Origin: Polytrichum commune
Lineage: Eukaryota; Streptophyta; Polytrichopsida; Polytrichales; Polytrichaceae
Length of the DNA stretch: 64,000 nucleotides
NCBI GenBank assembly: GCA_950295325.1
Contig: OX485805.1
Span: 57,810,758-57,874,757 of the forward strand
Reading direction: 5' to 3'
This document shows, piece by piece, positions 14,061 through 25,203 of this stretch (positions within the stretch are counted from its first letter, which is position 1; the number at the start of each line of letters is the position of its first letter). The notes beneath the pieces are model-generated. The model ran no database searches. It saw only the letters and a list, made by a program, of their open reading frames with translations, and had not been told where the DNA came from. The translations under genes were made by a program, and so were the position numbers.

Positions 14061-14785
14061 GAACCTCTGGGTACAAAACTGGAAACATCAGCAATGAAGG
14101 CTTACCCCATCGACACCTCCAACTTCAAGAGAACATACTACACAGTACACCTTTCATAAATGTAGGATCCTAATAATGAATGAGATGTTCAAGTTCATCC
14201 AGTCATTAGTAATGAATGAACTCTGTTGTTTTGTTATGAACATTCTAAAGAGGATGTTTTTAGAGAGGATGCTTAGCGAACCTTCCAGAAGAAATAGTTT
14301 GACACATAGTTACCATTTACTCATGAGATGGTCCCTTAGAGAGTATCTTGTGTGTAAGTAGTGTATCATGCGTAAGGATGAGTTGTAGGAACAACCTCCT
14401 CTTGTATACGGCAATGTGATAAGTAGTGTACCAGGCGTAGGAGTAATGATACGAAATATTCCGTAAGGTACTCAGTAAGTGTAATAGCTCAGTATAGTGA
14501 TAAAATTTCATTCATAAGCAAAGTTGTTTCCTCACGGTTACTTAGTGACATTTACTCCAATTTGCATCACCTAAATTTGTAAAATACTGCGCAGAGTGAT
14601 AATACCAACAGTAGAGACTCGACCAGCGAGAAGGGAAAATACCTCGACCCTGTAAGTTAGATTAACGTAGCCTTGGGAAGATTAACGACGAACTTAGCCA
14701 ACAAGAATGGAATCGATTGTTATGTACATACATAGTACTCGGTTATTGTGCTGATGCGTACCACTTGTCCAATCCGTGGCGCTAA
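14061..14785. other. Intergenic sequence between the MULE and the Em1 promoter
   Basis: I saw no gene here. The region leads into the promoter of the LEA gene that starts at 14978. Confidence 0.4.
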
Positions 14786-14792
14786 ACGTGGC
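14786..14792 (+). promoter_or_regulatory. ABRE-like element (ACGTGGC) upstream of the first Em-like gene
   Basis: ACGTGGC is the core abscisic-acid response element found in Em promoters. It lies about 190 bp upstream of the ATG at 14978, a typical distance. One short motif is weak evidence by itself; the downstream gene type makes it credible. Confidence 0.45.
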
Positions 14793-14977
14793 ATCCACAC
14801 ATTTCGATCTTAGAAGATCGGAGGAGATTGTTCGATCTTAAGTTGGCAATGTTGCTCCAGTGGCTGCGAAAAGCAGCGCTTCTGGACTATTGGGATCAGC
14901 GCTTCGGAGAACTTCGTTTTTTTGGGTCAAATTAGCAGATCGTAGCTTTGGTTTGCATCCTGCAGTTACAGTGTTTT

Positions 14978-16047
14978 ATGACGAAGACGAGACAACAAGA
15001 GGCGGAAGAGCTTGATGCGAGAGCCGCTGCTGGGGAGACAGTGGTGGAAGGCGGCACAGGCGGTAAGAGCTTGCAATCTCAGAAGAACCTCGCCGAAGGT
15101 AAGCAAGCCCATCCTAGCTTAATAAGTCTTAACAGTAAACAACTAGATAAGCATCTTGCATCAGACTTTGTTTTGAGGGGGTTCAAATGTGAGACGGGCT
15201 TTTCTTTCTTTTAAATAGGGGCACTAGAAGCAGAGGTAAAAACAACTCCCTAAGCACTATTTCAATGCAACACTTAGATGTTTGAGAAGGAAGGCGGCGG
15301 CCAAATTATAAGTTATAGGTTAGCCGCTGTGCAACATTTAGATGCTTGGAAACTATAACAGACATGCTTGAGGAATGGAAAAGAGCTAGTAGTGTACACA
15401 AATATAGGTGATCTACGTTCTTAAATTAAGAGGTATTCTCCTTTGCTCTAGTGCAACCATAAATTTACACTTTGATTTTGGATCTAGTGGAAGTTTAGTT
15501 GTTATTATTCCTGATCAGTACGTTAGTACATTCTAGATGTTTCTGAGAACATTGACTTCACAATTAAGTCTTCGACGCCAAGATGAGTGAATGCTTTTGC
15601 ACACTGTTCTTGTGACATATAAGATGAATACAGATACTGTCATATCATGTTGTATTGTGAGAGTGATCAATGATTGTGCACAATCTACAAGATTCAAAAT
15701 TGACATATGTGGCTGGGGAGTACTACTTAGTTTTGGAAAGTGCTAATTAGTTTTGTCATGACGTGCAGCCCTTGTATGTGTCCCTTTTGCTAAATGTTTT
15801 TGAGAGGCCTAGTGCCCATGAATCAAGTTTCGCACTGCTGCTAATTGTTTTTTGGTTTTTGTGCAATTTGATGGGTTTCATCAACCCAGGGAGAAGCAGA
15901 GGAGGTCAGACTCGGGCCCAGCAGCTGGGGCATGAGGGCTACGTGGAGATGGGGAAGAAGGGTGGATCTGCCGCGTCGGAGGAGTCCGGCGGTGATGCAG
16001 CTGCCATTGCTGGCCGCTCCATAGACGAGACTAAATTCACAAACTAG
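14978..16047 (+). CDS. Group 1 LEA (Em-like, LEA_5) protein, copy 1
   Basis: Two exons, 14978-15098 and 15890-16047 (stop TAG), with a GT-AG intron of 791 bp inserted within a Gly codon. Exon 1 encodes [19 protein letters not shown] and [11 protein letters not shown]. Exon 2 encodes [23 protein letters not shown] and a C-terminus IDETKFTN. These are hallmarks of plant Em proteins, with one copy of the 20-residue group 1 motif. The product is about 92 residues long, as usual, very hydrophilic and cytosolic. The family protects cells during desiccation and is normally induced by abscisic acid; an ABRE lies upstream. It is tail-to-tail with a second copy at 16954-17324. Confidence 0.93.
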
Positions 16048-16953
16048 GGCCTTCAGACTGATGCAAACTGCAGTTTCTGAGTAAAAAAATAAAATTGCTA
16101 GCCTACTTTGCAATTATCCCAGAAGAGTTTCAGAAGACTCGTTTTGTGAATATTATTATTAACTTGTACATAAAATTGCAAGCTTGAGCAGCAACTGATA
16201 ATATCTAATTTTCATTACTTCAAAATGTACTGTCGATTGTATCATGCTCTTTCCTTTGCCTCACACTGCTTTGATGTCAAGGTTCATTGATACACTAGCA
16301 GATTGTGAAAACCACAGCGAAAAGAGACCGCTGCAGTGATGAAGGATACTAAATTTTTACAAAAAGCTTAAGAATTTGTTGGACAAGAACTTGTTATACA
16401 TCTCCAGCAGACTCAAGTCTAAGTTATTTCAGTAGAGAGCAATATGAACAAAGAAACAAAAGAGTCCTGATGAAGAAGTATACCATCTAATGATCATGTC
16501 AATATGATTGTGCATTTTCACAAGTTCTAAGGAAGTGCACTTAGAAAATGAATATAAACGTTCACAACATCGTGACAACAAACATGTCTCGTTCGGAAGT
16601 TGTTGGGGCGCAAAATCATGTCCACTTCCAGTATTTGCAATATGAAGATATTCACTTGAAATGAAGGCATAACATGTGTGCTGTAGCAAGCGATATCAAT
16701 AGCTGATGGAGATGGTAGATACTCACTCGCACATATGAACAAAGAGTACGGTCTTAGTTCCATTCAACCACTCCAATCCCGAGATGGGATGAAACCTGAC
16801 GATCATTTGCAGACTGGAAATGAAATTCATATTCTTCCGAGTCAAGTAGAAGAAGCGTTGGACTTGTAATTGCAACATGCACACTGTACAAAGCCATGCC
16901 TTCAAACCAACCAATCCAAAACACCCATTATATAAACCGAACTTGGTAGAAGT
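16048..16953. other. Region between the two convergent Em-like genes
   Basis: The stretch holds the presumed 3' UTRs of both LEA genes. No other gene was recognised. Confidence 0.5.
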
Positions 16954-17324
16954 CTAGCTATTTGTGAAGAGCGAGTCGTCGATCTCACGACCAGCCTTTT
17001 GGGCTGCCTCACCACCAGATATTCCTGAAGCGGCAGACCCACCTTTCTTCCCCATCTCCGCATAGCCCTCGTGACCCAGCTGATAGGAGCGAGTCTGTCC
17101 TCCCTTGCTCCGCCCTGCGCCAAAAAGTGGTGTCAGAAAATAAAATTACACCCCAGATGCATAAAAAAAGATTTTCAGAAACATCATGAAGCATGAAAAT
17201 TGATTGAATACTTACCCTCTGCGAGGTTCTTCTGAGACTGCAGGCTGTGGCCTCCTGTGCCACCTTCCACCACCGTCTCACCCTTGGCGGTCCTGGAGTC
17301 GAAGTCCTCCTTTCCTGAAGACAT
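16954..17324 (-). CDS. Group 1 LEA (Em-like, LEA_5) protein, copy 2
   Basis: Minus strand, exon 1 17324-17216 and exon 2 17114-16954 (stop TAG), with a 101-bp GT-AG intron at the same codon position as in copy 1. Exon 1 reads MSSGKEDFDSRTAKGETVVE, then [17 protein letters not shown]. Exon 2 reads SKGGQTRSYQLGHEGYAEMG, KKGG and ends IDDSLFTNS. The product is about 89 residues. The N-terminus and C-terminus differ from copy 1 while the core motif is kept, so both copies look functional. An ACGTGT-type motif (complement of 17490-17496) lies about 170 bp upstream, a possible ABA element. The pair is an inverted gene duplication. Confidence 0.93.
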
Positions 17325-17899
17325 TATAGCTGAAGATTATACCAACCAAATGCAGCAGTACTATGCTCAAAGTGCAGAGTAATTCCAGAATAATTCCAGA
17401 ACCTAAGCTGTTGCAGAGGTTATGGAGTATGGCAGTGGGCTGCTTCTTATGCACTCTGTGACCCCCCAAGGCCGGGCTTGCAAATTAGAACACGTCGATC
17501 GCCATGCACAGTCTAGCTTCTCATATGGTAAGTTCCTGTCGCAGCAGTATGATGTAACAATGACAAATGGAATGCATGTCAGGCTCGAGACTTGTAGTAT
17601 GCATTGGTTAGATAATTGCACTTTAGAATGTGCCACAGCAGGGGCTCATGAAGCTAAGTTTAAACTTGTCATGACCTTCTCATTGCCATTTTGCGAAATG
17701 GCAGCAGCCAGATCAGAAATGATCCAACTTTCACAAATTTGTTAGAAGAGGAATCTCAGTACTTGAATTAGAAGAGGGATTAGTATTCTTTTAGTCACAT
17801 GTTTCTTTAGTATATGCATGTGATTCATAATTATGTAAAAATACTGCTGGATTGCGAGATCTCTTCATCATCTGCTTAAACTGTATATTTTGCTCACTA
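17325..17899. other. Upstream region of Em-like copy 2
   Basis: This is the presumed promoter of the minus-strand LEA gene. The plus-strand open frame 17422-17745 resembles no known protein and is not called. Confidence 0.35.
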
Positions 17900-18064
17900 C
17901 ACTAATATGTGCAATTAGGTTACCCCTGCGCACTTATCGATATCCCACACTATTTTAGATATTTATTACCCATAGTAACAAAATAAAGAAAGTGTTTATT
18001 TACTATGGTCGCTATATGGATGAATAAACAAAGTTCTAAGGTAACCTAATTGCACATATTAGTG
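17900..18064. mobile_element. Short palindromic MITE, 165 bp
   Basis: Terminal inverted repeats of about 25 bp, beginning CACTAATATGTGCAATTAGG at 17900 and inverted to end at 18064, flank about 115 bp of AT-rich sequence. A target duplication was not resolved, so the superfamily is not assigned. Confidence 0.65.
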
Positions 18065-18433
18065 GTTAGTACACTGAGAAATGAAACGGAGCTTCTAAGT
18101 TTTGTGAGATGTGTTCAATGTTTCAACATAGCCGAACTAGACAAATTATACATATTATTATCAGCTACTCTAAAACATTCTCTGAATACATATTTATAAT
18201 TTCATAACCCATAATTCAAATCGAGTTTTGTATTTAGAGCATTCAAAATCAAGTTACAATAAATCCAGCGCAATCCTTGAAAGCAAGTGAACCTATGATT
18301 CTAAAATTGATCTGCTCTTAGTTTCCACTACACAACTCCGCTACCTCGATCACTATGTAGGGAGCTGGGTGGTCATCAAAAGTACAGGTGTTGCAAACCA
18401 CAGTAAGAAAAATCGCCAAGTTGGGGGACCTTA

Positions 18434-18928
18434 GGGCCACTTCACACACGAGACTGCAAGCCCGTGACCATTACACTTCAAGCACTCTCATTGGTGGAAA
18501 CGGTGGGGCCGGTCCAAGTTCACTTCACACTCCGCTTGAGGGACCGACAGAGTAAGTGCATGCATGGATGTAAATCTCCAAGGATTCCGACATGGCATCA
18601 AATGGATCATGTTTCATGGTCACTTGGACAATTTTCAAAAACCACCTCTTGGAGGTAGGCCTAACACAAAGCGAGGAGACCATGGCACTCCGAACATTCA
18701 CAACCGTTATTTTACTCTACTTTATCATGTGTGAGGACCCACATGAATAGAAATTCTTTGAAATAGCATTTGGTTGAGGGCTTGGTCACACATGACTTCA
18801 CATTACACTTGCGGGTCCGTGACCACACTAAGTGATTATGGAAGTGTCCTGAGATGGCCTTTGGACACTTTCTTTTGGGCTCTCACAATTTCAGGGTCAC
18901 GGCTTTTGGTTCGTGTGTGAAGTGGCCC
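18434..18928. mobile_element. PIF/Harbinger (Tourist-like) MITE, 495 bp
   Basis: The termini GGGCCACTTCACACACGA (18434) and its inverse TCGTGTGTGAAGTGGCCC (to 18928) match over 18 bp and continue imperfectly. The element is flanked by TTA on both sides (18431-18433 and 18929-18931), the expected target duplication of PIF/Harbinger elements. Internal copies of the CACTTCACAC motif also occur. It carries no coding sequence. Confidence 0.75.
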
Positions 18929-18931
18929 TTA

Positions 18932-19451
18932 TATCTACAGCCGGGTTGTAACTTGATAAAACTTAACAGAGTGTTGATATGATTTCACCCAATGTTGATG
19001 AATTAAATAAGACAAGAAAGTAATCCCCACTGTAAGTATGGACATGGAGATAAAAAACCTATTTACCTTTGAAGGCCAACTCACCCTCTCACAACAGCGT
19101 CAAGACGACTACGCTCACCCTTTTGGAAAGCATTCAACGAACTGTTGTATCATTCAAAATTACAAGAATGACAACCAAACGTCTACAACTGTATACACAC
19201 AACTAACTAATTGGTGCTTTCCTAGGTGGTTAGGTATGGCAACTGAACTAGGCGGGAAATCGCAGAATTGCAGCTGATGCTCCTGCAGATGATGTGTATT
19301 GTCCACGTAGGTGAATAGTGATGAGTGGCATCTTAACTGGCATGTTCGAGTCCAACTCGGTTAATTGATTACTTTCCACAAAACTCTTTGGAGGGTTGGG
19401 AATGAAATCCTCCATTTGTGGCAGTCCTGTCGGTAATACACTGTAGTATAT
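18932..19451. other. Intergenic, no feature recognised
   Basis: I saw no gene or repeat that I could support in this stretch. Confidence 0.35.
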
Positions 19452-20332
19452 TTATCCACGGTGATCTGACCAGTATTTTGATAGTGGCTTGTCTTGCCTG
19501 GCACGGCTCAAGACAAATTCCGGTCGCATTGTCCCAACTACCACCACCTTTCTAGTAACCTGATCTGCTACCACATTCTCACCACCTGCCATATTCCAAA
19601 CAAAATCAATCACCATTATAACCTGGACAACTTCAGCAATACTAAACTAGGATATTGCAGTTTGATTTCTGTATAGAAACTATGGATGCACACCTTCAAC
19701 CGCCGGCATAGCTGCACGAAATGCGGCTGTTACTAACTGTAGCTGATATTAGACATATCTTTGAAATATTTGAGGAGTAATTCATTAATATTACCGTCTA
19801 TTTGTCGCAAATTCTCCTTCACTTTGCGCTCGCATTTGTTGCAACACAATGGCACCCAATTGCTCACACTCTGCGCAACAACAATCACCACATTTGTGTG
19901 AAGTCTAAGTTAAGATGGGGGTGAGCCCTCCAACTCATATAGGCAATCCACTGTTGATCAACAACAGACGAATAGAGTCTTCAAAACTTCCCAAAGTGGA
20001 AAGTAAATAGAGGAGATGAAAACCTACCTTCCATTTAGGCAAGTGTCATGAGCAGGATTGTGCCCGGGGCACCTGCATGCCATCATGGCCCTCGTGGCCG
20101 CCGTTCCACCCACCCGCATTTGGGTGAGCATGGACCTGAATCATCAAATACAGTTGCTAGAGGAGCGCCTTGAACATAATCTGGTGATCTGTGATGGTGA
20201 TCTGTGATGAGGAGGATCCCGCTCCTGGAAGGCCACATGACTCGGATTGTAATACGCGGCCCTCCCATCTCGAATCTCATGAGGTGGTCTGTACCCGTCC
20301 ACGGGCCGTTCATAGTAGTACCGGTACTCCAT
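19452..20332 (-). pseudogene. HMA-domain protein gene, damaged upstream duplicate
   Basis: This is a direct duplicate of the gene at 23737-24985. The ATG at 20332-20330 opens MEYRYYYERPVDGYRPPHE. A 13-bp insertion (a repeat of GATGGTGATCTGT near 20190) shifts the frame to a stop. A deletion relative to the intact copy removes the 3' part of exon 1 with the intron and fuses it to exon 2, and exon 2 has a further small deletion. Exon 3 (19795-19870; VPLCCNKCERKVKENLRQID) and exon 4 (19452-19585; VVADQVTRKVVVVGTMRPEF, end KYWSDHRG) remain open with correct splice sites. It may be a pseudogene or make a shortened protein from another start. Confidence 0.7.
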
Positions 20333-23300
20333 GTTGTGAAAGTTTACCAACAATTAATCTAACCAGAAGATTTCTCCAGAACCCGAATCGATTGCAGCAG
20401 AACAATCTGGATGCAAGCTGATGAATCTCCAATCCTTCCTCCACGTCAAGTTGAGCTTGTTCTCGAGCACTGGCCTTGGACTGCTGATCAGTTGAGATGC
20501 AATACCAAGTAAGCAGGCAGCTGTGATTTTTATGCACCCAACAAGGGTTCTGAACTTCATCTACTTACCTCCACCCTGGATATTGCAGAGTCGGTGGTAA
20601 ACAGCAGGGCCCTTGTGAAAAGTTGAATACGTTTCTGTTATTGGTATGTAAAAGAATGTCTGCACACAGATGCAGCCACCCAACCACTTGTTTTCATGGA
20701 CTCAGTTGCGCGTTCAACCTACAGTTGGATGTTCACATTGGAGAAACCCAGTTTTAAAATGGAGTTTGGTCGACCAAGGTGAAGGATTTTTGACCCTGGC
20801 ATGTGCATAATCTTGAGGAGCTTGGTTCAAGGTTGGTCCCTCTTCTTCTTTTCGTTAGAATTGTCCGTTTTCAACTCTGCTCCAATATGAAGGTTTTAAG
20901 GGTGAGTTTCCATGTAGGTTGCTGGTCCACTATATTCAAGTGGAAAAGTAGATTCCACCTCACGAAACCACCATCTTGGATTGGACCTGAAACCGATCGT
21001 TTGAACTCAATAAACGAGGGACCGACATGAAAACTAAACTCCTCTAGATTAGGCACATGCCAAGGCCAAAAAATCTTTTACCTTGGTCCACTGGTCTCCA
21101 TTTTGAAACCGATGTTTTTGAACTTGTGTGACCTCCACCTGACTGAGTGAGTGCAGACATATAAACCAATATCAATAAGTAATGGGATTGTAAACGTCCA
21201 CTTGAAAGAGTCCTTCCTACCTCCATCGCTATTGATAAAGCAGTAGTAGGTACGTCTGGTGTCTCAAATGCTCGGATTTTCAAATTGGCCACCCATCATC
21301 TACTGGGTTTGAGTTAGCTAGTAGCTCAGGTAGTAACTATGATACCTAAGCTAGACGTGTCTTCTAAGGAAATATTTCTCTCTACACATGCTTCTCGTAG
21401 GGTATGGAACAAACTAAAGTTAGATAGCACCGAGGCTGTCGGTAAGTGTGGGTGCACTTGCATTGAGGAGCGGAAATAGAAAAGAAATGCTGATGTTGGC
21501 ATGCAGAAACTGTGGCACAACGTTTTAGGCATGAATGGCATTTCTCACAATCTGCCATGCATTGGTATCCGTTGAATTACGGACCACATTACCAAAATTT
21601 GATTCATCTATAAGTTGGAGTGAGTATATGGAGCGTCTATTGCAACTTCCTTGTCACCGTCGTCAAAAGTAACACACAATCAGGTACTCATTGGTCCACC
21701 TACAAATTCTAACTTATCATGTACTAGGTATAGGTGTCTTGTTTGAAGTGCCGACAAAGCCAACATTGCTCTTTTGTTTTTCTTGTTTTTGAAGTCTATC
21801 TTGTCTTTCATGTTTTTCTCTCGAGCTCTCCTTAAGCTCAACCTCTTAGGGTAGTTGGAGGATTAAGAGACTTTCTCTCACTCATTTTGTTAGTTATTAG
21901 GGTAGAATGAGGTTCATAGACATCAATTGGATTACCAACATGAGCATTTTCAACACTACATACTCCAAGAGATTTTATGAGTTAAAAAAAAAGTGAAGTT
22001 GAACTTCTAGGGGTGTGGATGGTGACACTTGATTTAAGAATATTATTCCTAGTCTCCTTTGAGATTTGGAAGTGCAAACCTTTTCTAATTAAGACACAAA
22101 TTGTATCAATGAATTCTCCTCAAATTATCTCCTCTTTCCAAGCATGTTGCCTCTCTTTGTGAAATAAAAAATTATCAATACATTAGAAGTATTACTCAAG
22201 TGATTTAGAAAAAATCGGTATAAAGGAGACAATTGTGAGCCTTGGAATTTTTCCAACTGAGTGTAGGACGGAAGGGCTAATGAGCTTATAGAAAAGAGAA
22301 TGGATCCATAGATTACGGTTACAGTAAGTATTTCCCTATTCTTGCTCCTAGACTTGCTTGATCTTGCTTTAAAGGTTTCAATAGTCTCAACTTGATATGA
22401 ACATTATGGTACAAGAGCCGGCCCAACATTAAGGAGTACAAAGATTCTTGAGGATGCTAAGTATCCATAAATAGAACACAAAACTTTTACACTGTCCTGA
22501 GGGAGGAGCAGCTCGAACCAGGTCGAGGAGAACATCCCCGATTCCCACACCCACAAATTCACGCGGACAATAAACTTTTTGCAAAACGACAAACCTGCCT
22601 AACCTACTTGCACGTTTTGCAGTACTCAGCCATGGCCATTTTAGGGTTTGATGCTTTCAAGTCATTTCTCCACAAATTTTGAGACCATCATTCTCGTCAC
22701 TAATTCATTCCATTGTGCTCTTGACGATTAATCCCTTACATGTACTGGTATTCGTTTTCATATGTTGATCACTCTATTTGTATGCCAAGATCATGTTGCA
22801 GCTATCCAGAACAAATTTCTCAACTGCTCTCTAGTATGTGTGTATAATGTGGTCACCCGTCACTGTAGCTCTATACACAAATGCTTGGAGATTTTCTTCA
22901 AGAATTTGATATTGAGTAATGCAACAAAATTAAAATATTGCCAACAAGCATGCTCCGAAGAGAGGACTGCTCTTACGCTGTATAAACGGGCTTGGAAGCA
23001 ATTTCAAGCCTTGCGACAAACGGACTTGTGACGGTATTCCGCCCGACACTCCAACATGTGTGATCGTGTGGCTCAAGGAGGATGCAGCATGCTCATTGCT
23101 CGTTCTCCTAAAAATACTTTTGCAAAGACCATGTACTGTAGTTTCATGGAAGAAACAATTTCTGTACACAATGTTGGATTGCCCACCGCACCGGGGTGTG
23201 GAGAGTGGAGCGGGATGGATTAGAATGAATGAAGTGGAAATTGTAGAACTTGAGCATGACCTCCAGGTTCCTCACGTCCTATTGAACTCTGTCCCTTGGA

Positions 23301-23736
23301 TATTTCTCCGAAGGGTAAGAGAGTCTCCTCTATTGTCAAGGCTTATCACAATTTACTGAGTACAATGATTGTGAAAATGATTGATTTCTATGGAGAGTTA
23401 TATTAATTTTAAGGATTTGTCTCGTACAATAGGCTCTGGGAGAAACGGCCAGAGCTGCATCTGAAATTTGGGGTGGAACTCAATTATAATCCTCTCCAAC
23501 AGCCCATACTTATAACAACATCAAAATTGGACCTTGATCTCGACCTGAACACTGACCTCAACCCTGTACTGCCTGGATTCCAAAGTACTAACAGTGTGGC
23601 TGGAATCCTCTGGGGCCCAATGAATGGGGTGCTACAAAAAATATCTTGAGAATATTTGTAGAAGGGCGGCCAACTATCTACAGGGTTGAGATCCAATGCT
23701 TCATCGTGGCAGTCATGTCGGTAATAGTATGTGGTG
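20333..23736. other. Long intergenic stretch between HMA duplicates, no gene recognised
   Basis: The first 230 bp match the leader of the downstream HMA copy (compare 25000-25130) and belong to the duplicated unit. The rest has only short open frames of no recognisable family and no clear repeat structure. Confidence 0.4.
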
Positions 23737-24985
23737 TCAATATGCGTGGTGACCTGACCAGTAATTTGATAGCTTCTTTTCCTGCTGGGCACGGATCAAG
23801 ACATGTTCCGGTTTCATTGTCCCGACTACGACCACCTTTTTAGAAATCTGATCCGCTTCCACACTCTCAACACCTGCCATTTTCCAAACAAATTGAACTG
23901 TAGGATTATAATCTGGAACAAAGTTGAGCAATACTACTAAATTAGAATTCTACACCTTGATTTATGTATCCCGGAGAGCATGTAAGCACAATTTCAAGCC
24001 CCGGCATGGCTGTTCTGACGTGAGGCAGAAGAGAGAATATTACACACGCAGATGAAGAGTCACAAAATGCGCCTGCAGATCCTAAGTGTAGCTGATGTTA
24101 GACATATCTTTGAAATGTTTGAGTGATTCAATAATATTACCGTCTATTTGTCGCAAATTCTCCTTCACTTTGCGCTCGCAGTTGTCGCAACACAATGGCA
24201 CCCACAGGCTCACACTCTGCGCAACAACAATCACCGCAATTATTGTATGAAGTCTAAGTTAAGATGGGGTGAGCCCTCCAACTCATAAATGCAATCCACG
24301 GTTGATCAGCAACAAACGAATAAAGTCTTCTTCAGAGCTTCTCAAAGTGGAAAGTAAACAGAGGAGACGAAAACCTACCTTTCGTTCAGGCACGTGTTCA
24401 TGAGCAGGATTGTGTGCTGGCACCCGGGGGCGTCTTCCATCATGGCCCCCATGGCCGCCGTTCCACCCACCCGCATTTGGGTGAGCATGGACCTGAATCA
24501 TCAAATATCACAAACCCATCAAGACTCGACAACCGGCACTAGATTGCATGGAATCGATAAACTCGTCATGTCCATCACTTGTCACAATTTGCAAACTATC
24601 AACATCATGTCCTTCTCGAACATTTTCACCCACCAATCATCTCACCCAAGTCCAACATATGAATCTAGCAACGCTAACATGAAGTGTATCGAAATACCTC
24701 TTCTACGGGCGCAACACCTTGGCGACCATTGAAGGAACTGCCTCTTTCTTGGTCTCTCCGGTCTCTTCTGTAGCCATCGTGTACCGCCTCTGCTCCACGG
24801 CGGCCATCGTAGGTGGAAGTTGTTGCAGGAGCGCCTTGAGCATAATTTGGTGATCTGTGGTGAGGAGGATCCCGCTCTTGGAAGGCCACATGACTGGGAT
24901 CGTAATATGCGGCTCTCCCATCTCGAATCCCATGAGGTGCTCCGTACCCGTCCACGGGCCGTTCATAGTAGTACCGGTGCTCCAT
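23737..24985 (-). CDS. Heavy-metal-associated (HMA) domain protein
   Basis: Four minus-strand exons join in phase: 24985-24698, 24492-24379, 24216-24141, 23873-23737 (stop TGA), giving about 204 residues. Residues 1-134 are a low-complexity, Arg/Tyr/His/Gly-rich region (MEHRYYYERPVDGYGAPHG; GGWNGGHGGHDGRRPR). Residues 136-200 form an HMA fold: WVPLCCDNCERKVKENLRQI holds the CxxC metal site (C-D-N-C), followed by GVESVEADQISKKVVVVGTM and VLIRA. Plant HPP/HIPP proteins bind metals such as Cu or Cd in the cytosol or at membranes. This one ends SNYWSGHHAY, without a CaaX box, so it is not expected to be isoprenylated. The disordered domain being N-terminal is less usual. A damaged copy lies 4.65 kb downstream on the same strand. 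Confidence 0.85.
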
Positions 24986-25195
24986 CTTGTCACAGTTCAC
25001 TGACGATTAATGTAACCAGAAGATTTCTCCAGAACCCGAATCGATTGCAGCAGAACAATCTTGAAGCAAGCGGATGAATCTCCAACCCTCCCTCCACGTC
25101 AAGTTGAGCTTGCTCTGCAGCGCTGGCCTTGGACACTCTTGGATTGCTGATCAGTTGAGATGTACGAAGTGATTAAGAAGCCAGCCAAAATTACT

Positions 25196-25203
25196 TTATA
25201 TAA
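25196..25203 (-). promoter_or_regulatory. TATA box of the HMA gene
   Basis: TTATATAA lies about 210 bp upstream of the HMA ATG (24985). With a start site about 30 bp downstream it would give a leader of about 180 bp. The motif is self-complementary, so strand is assigned by the gene. Confidence 0.4.
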
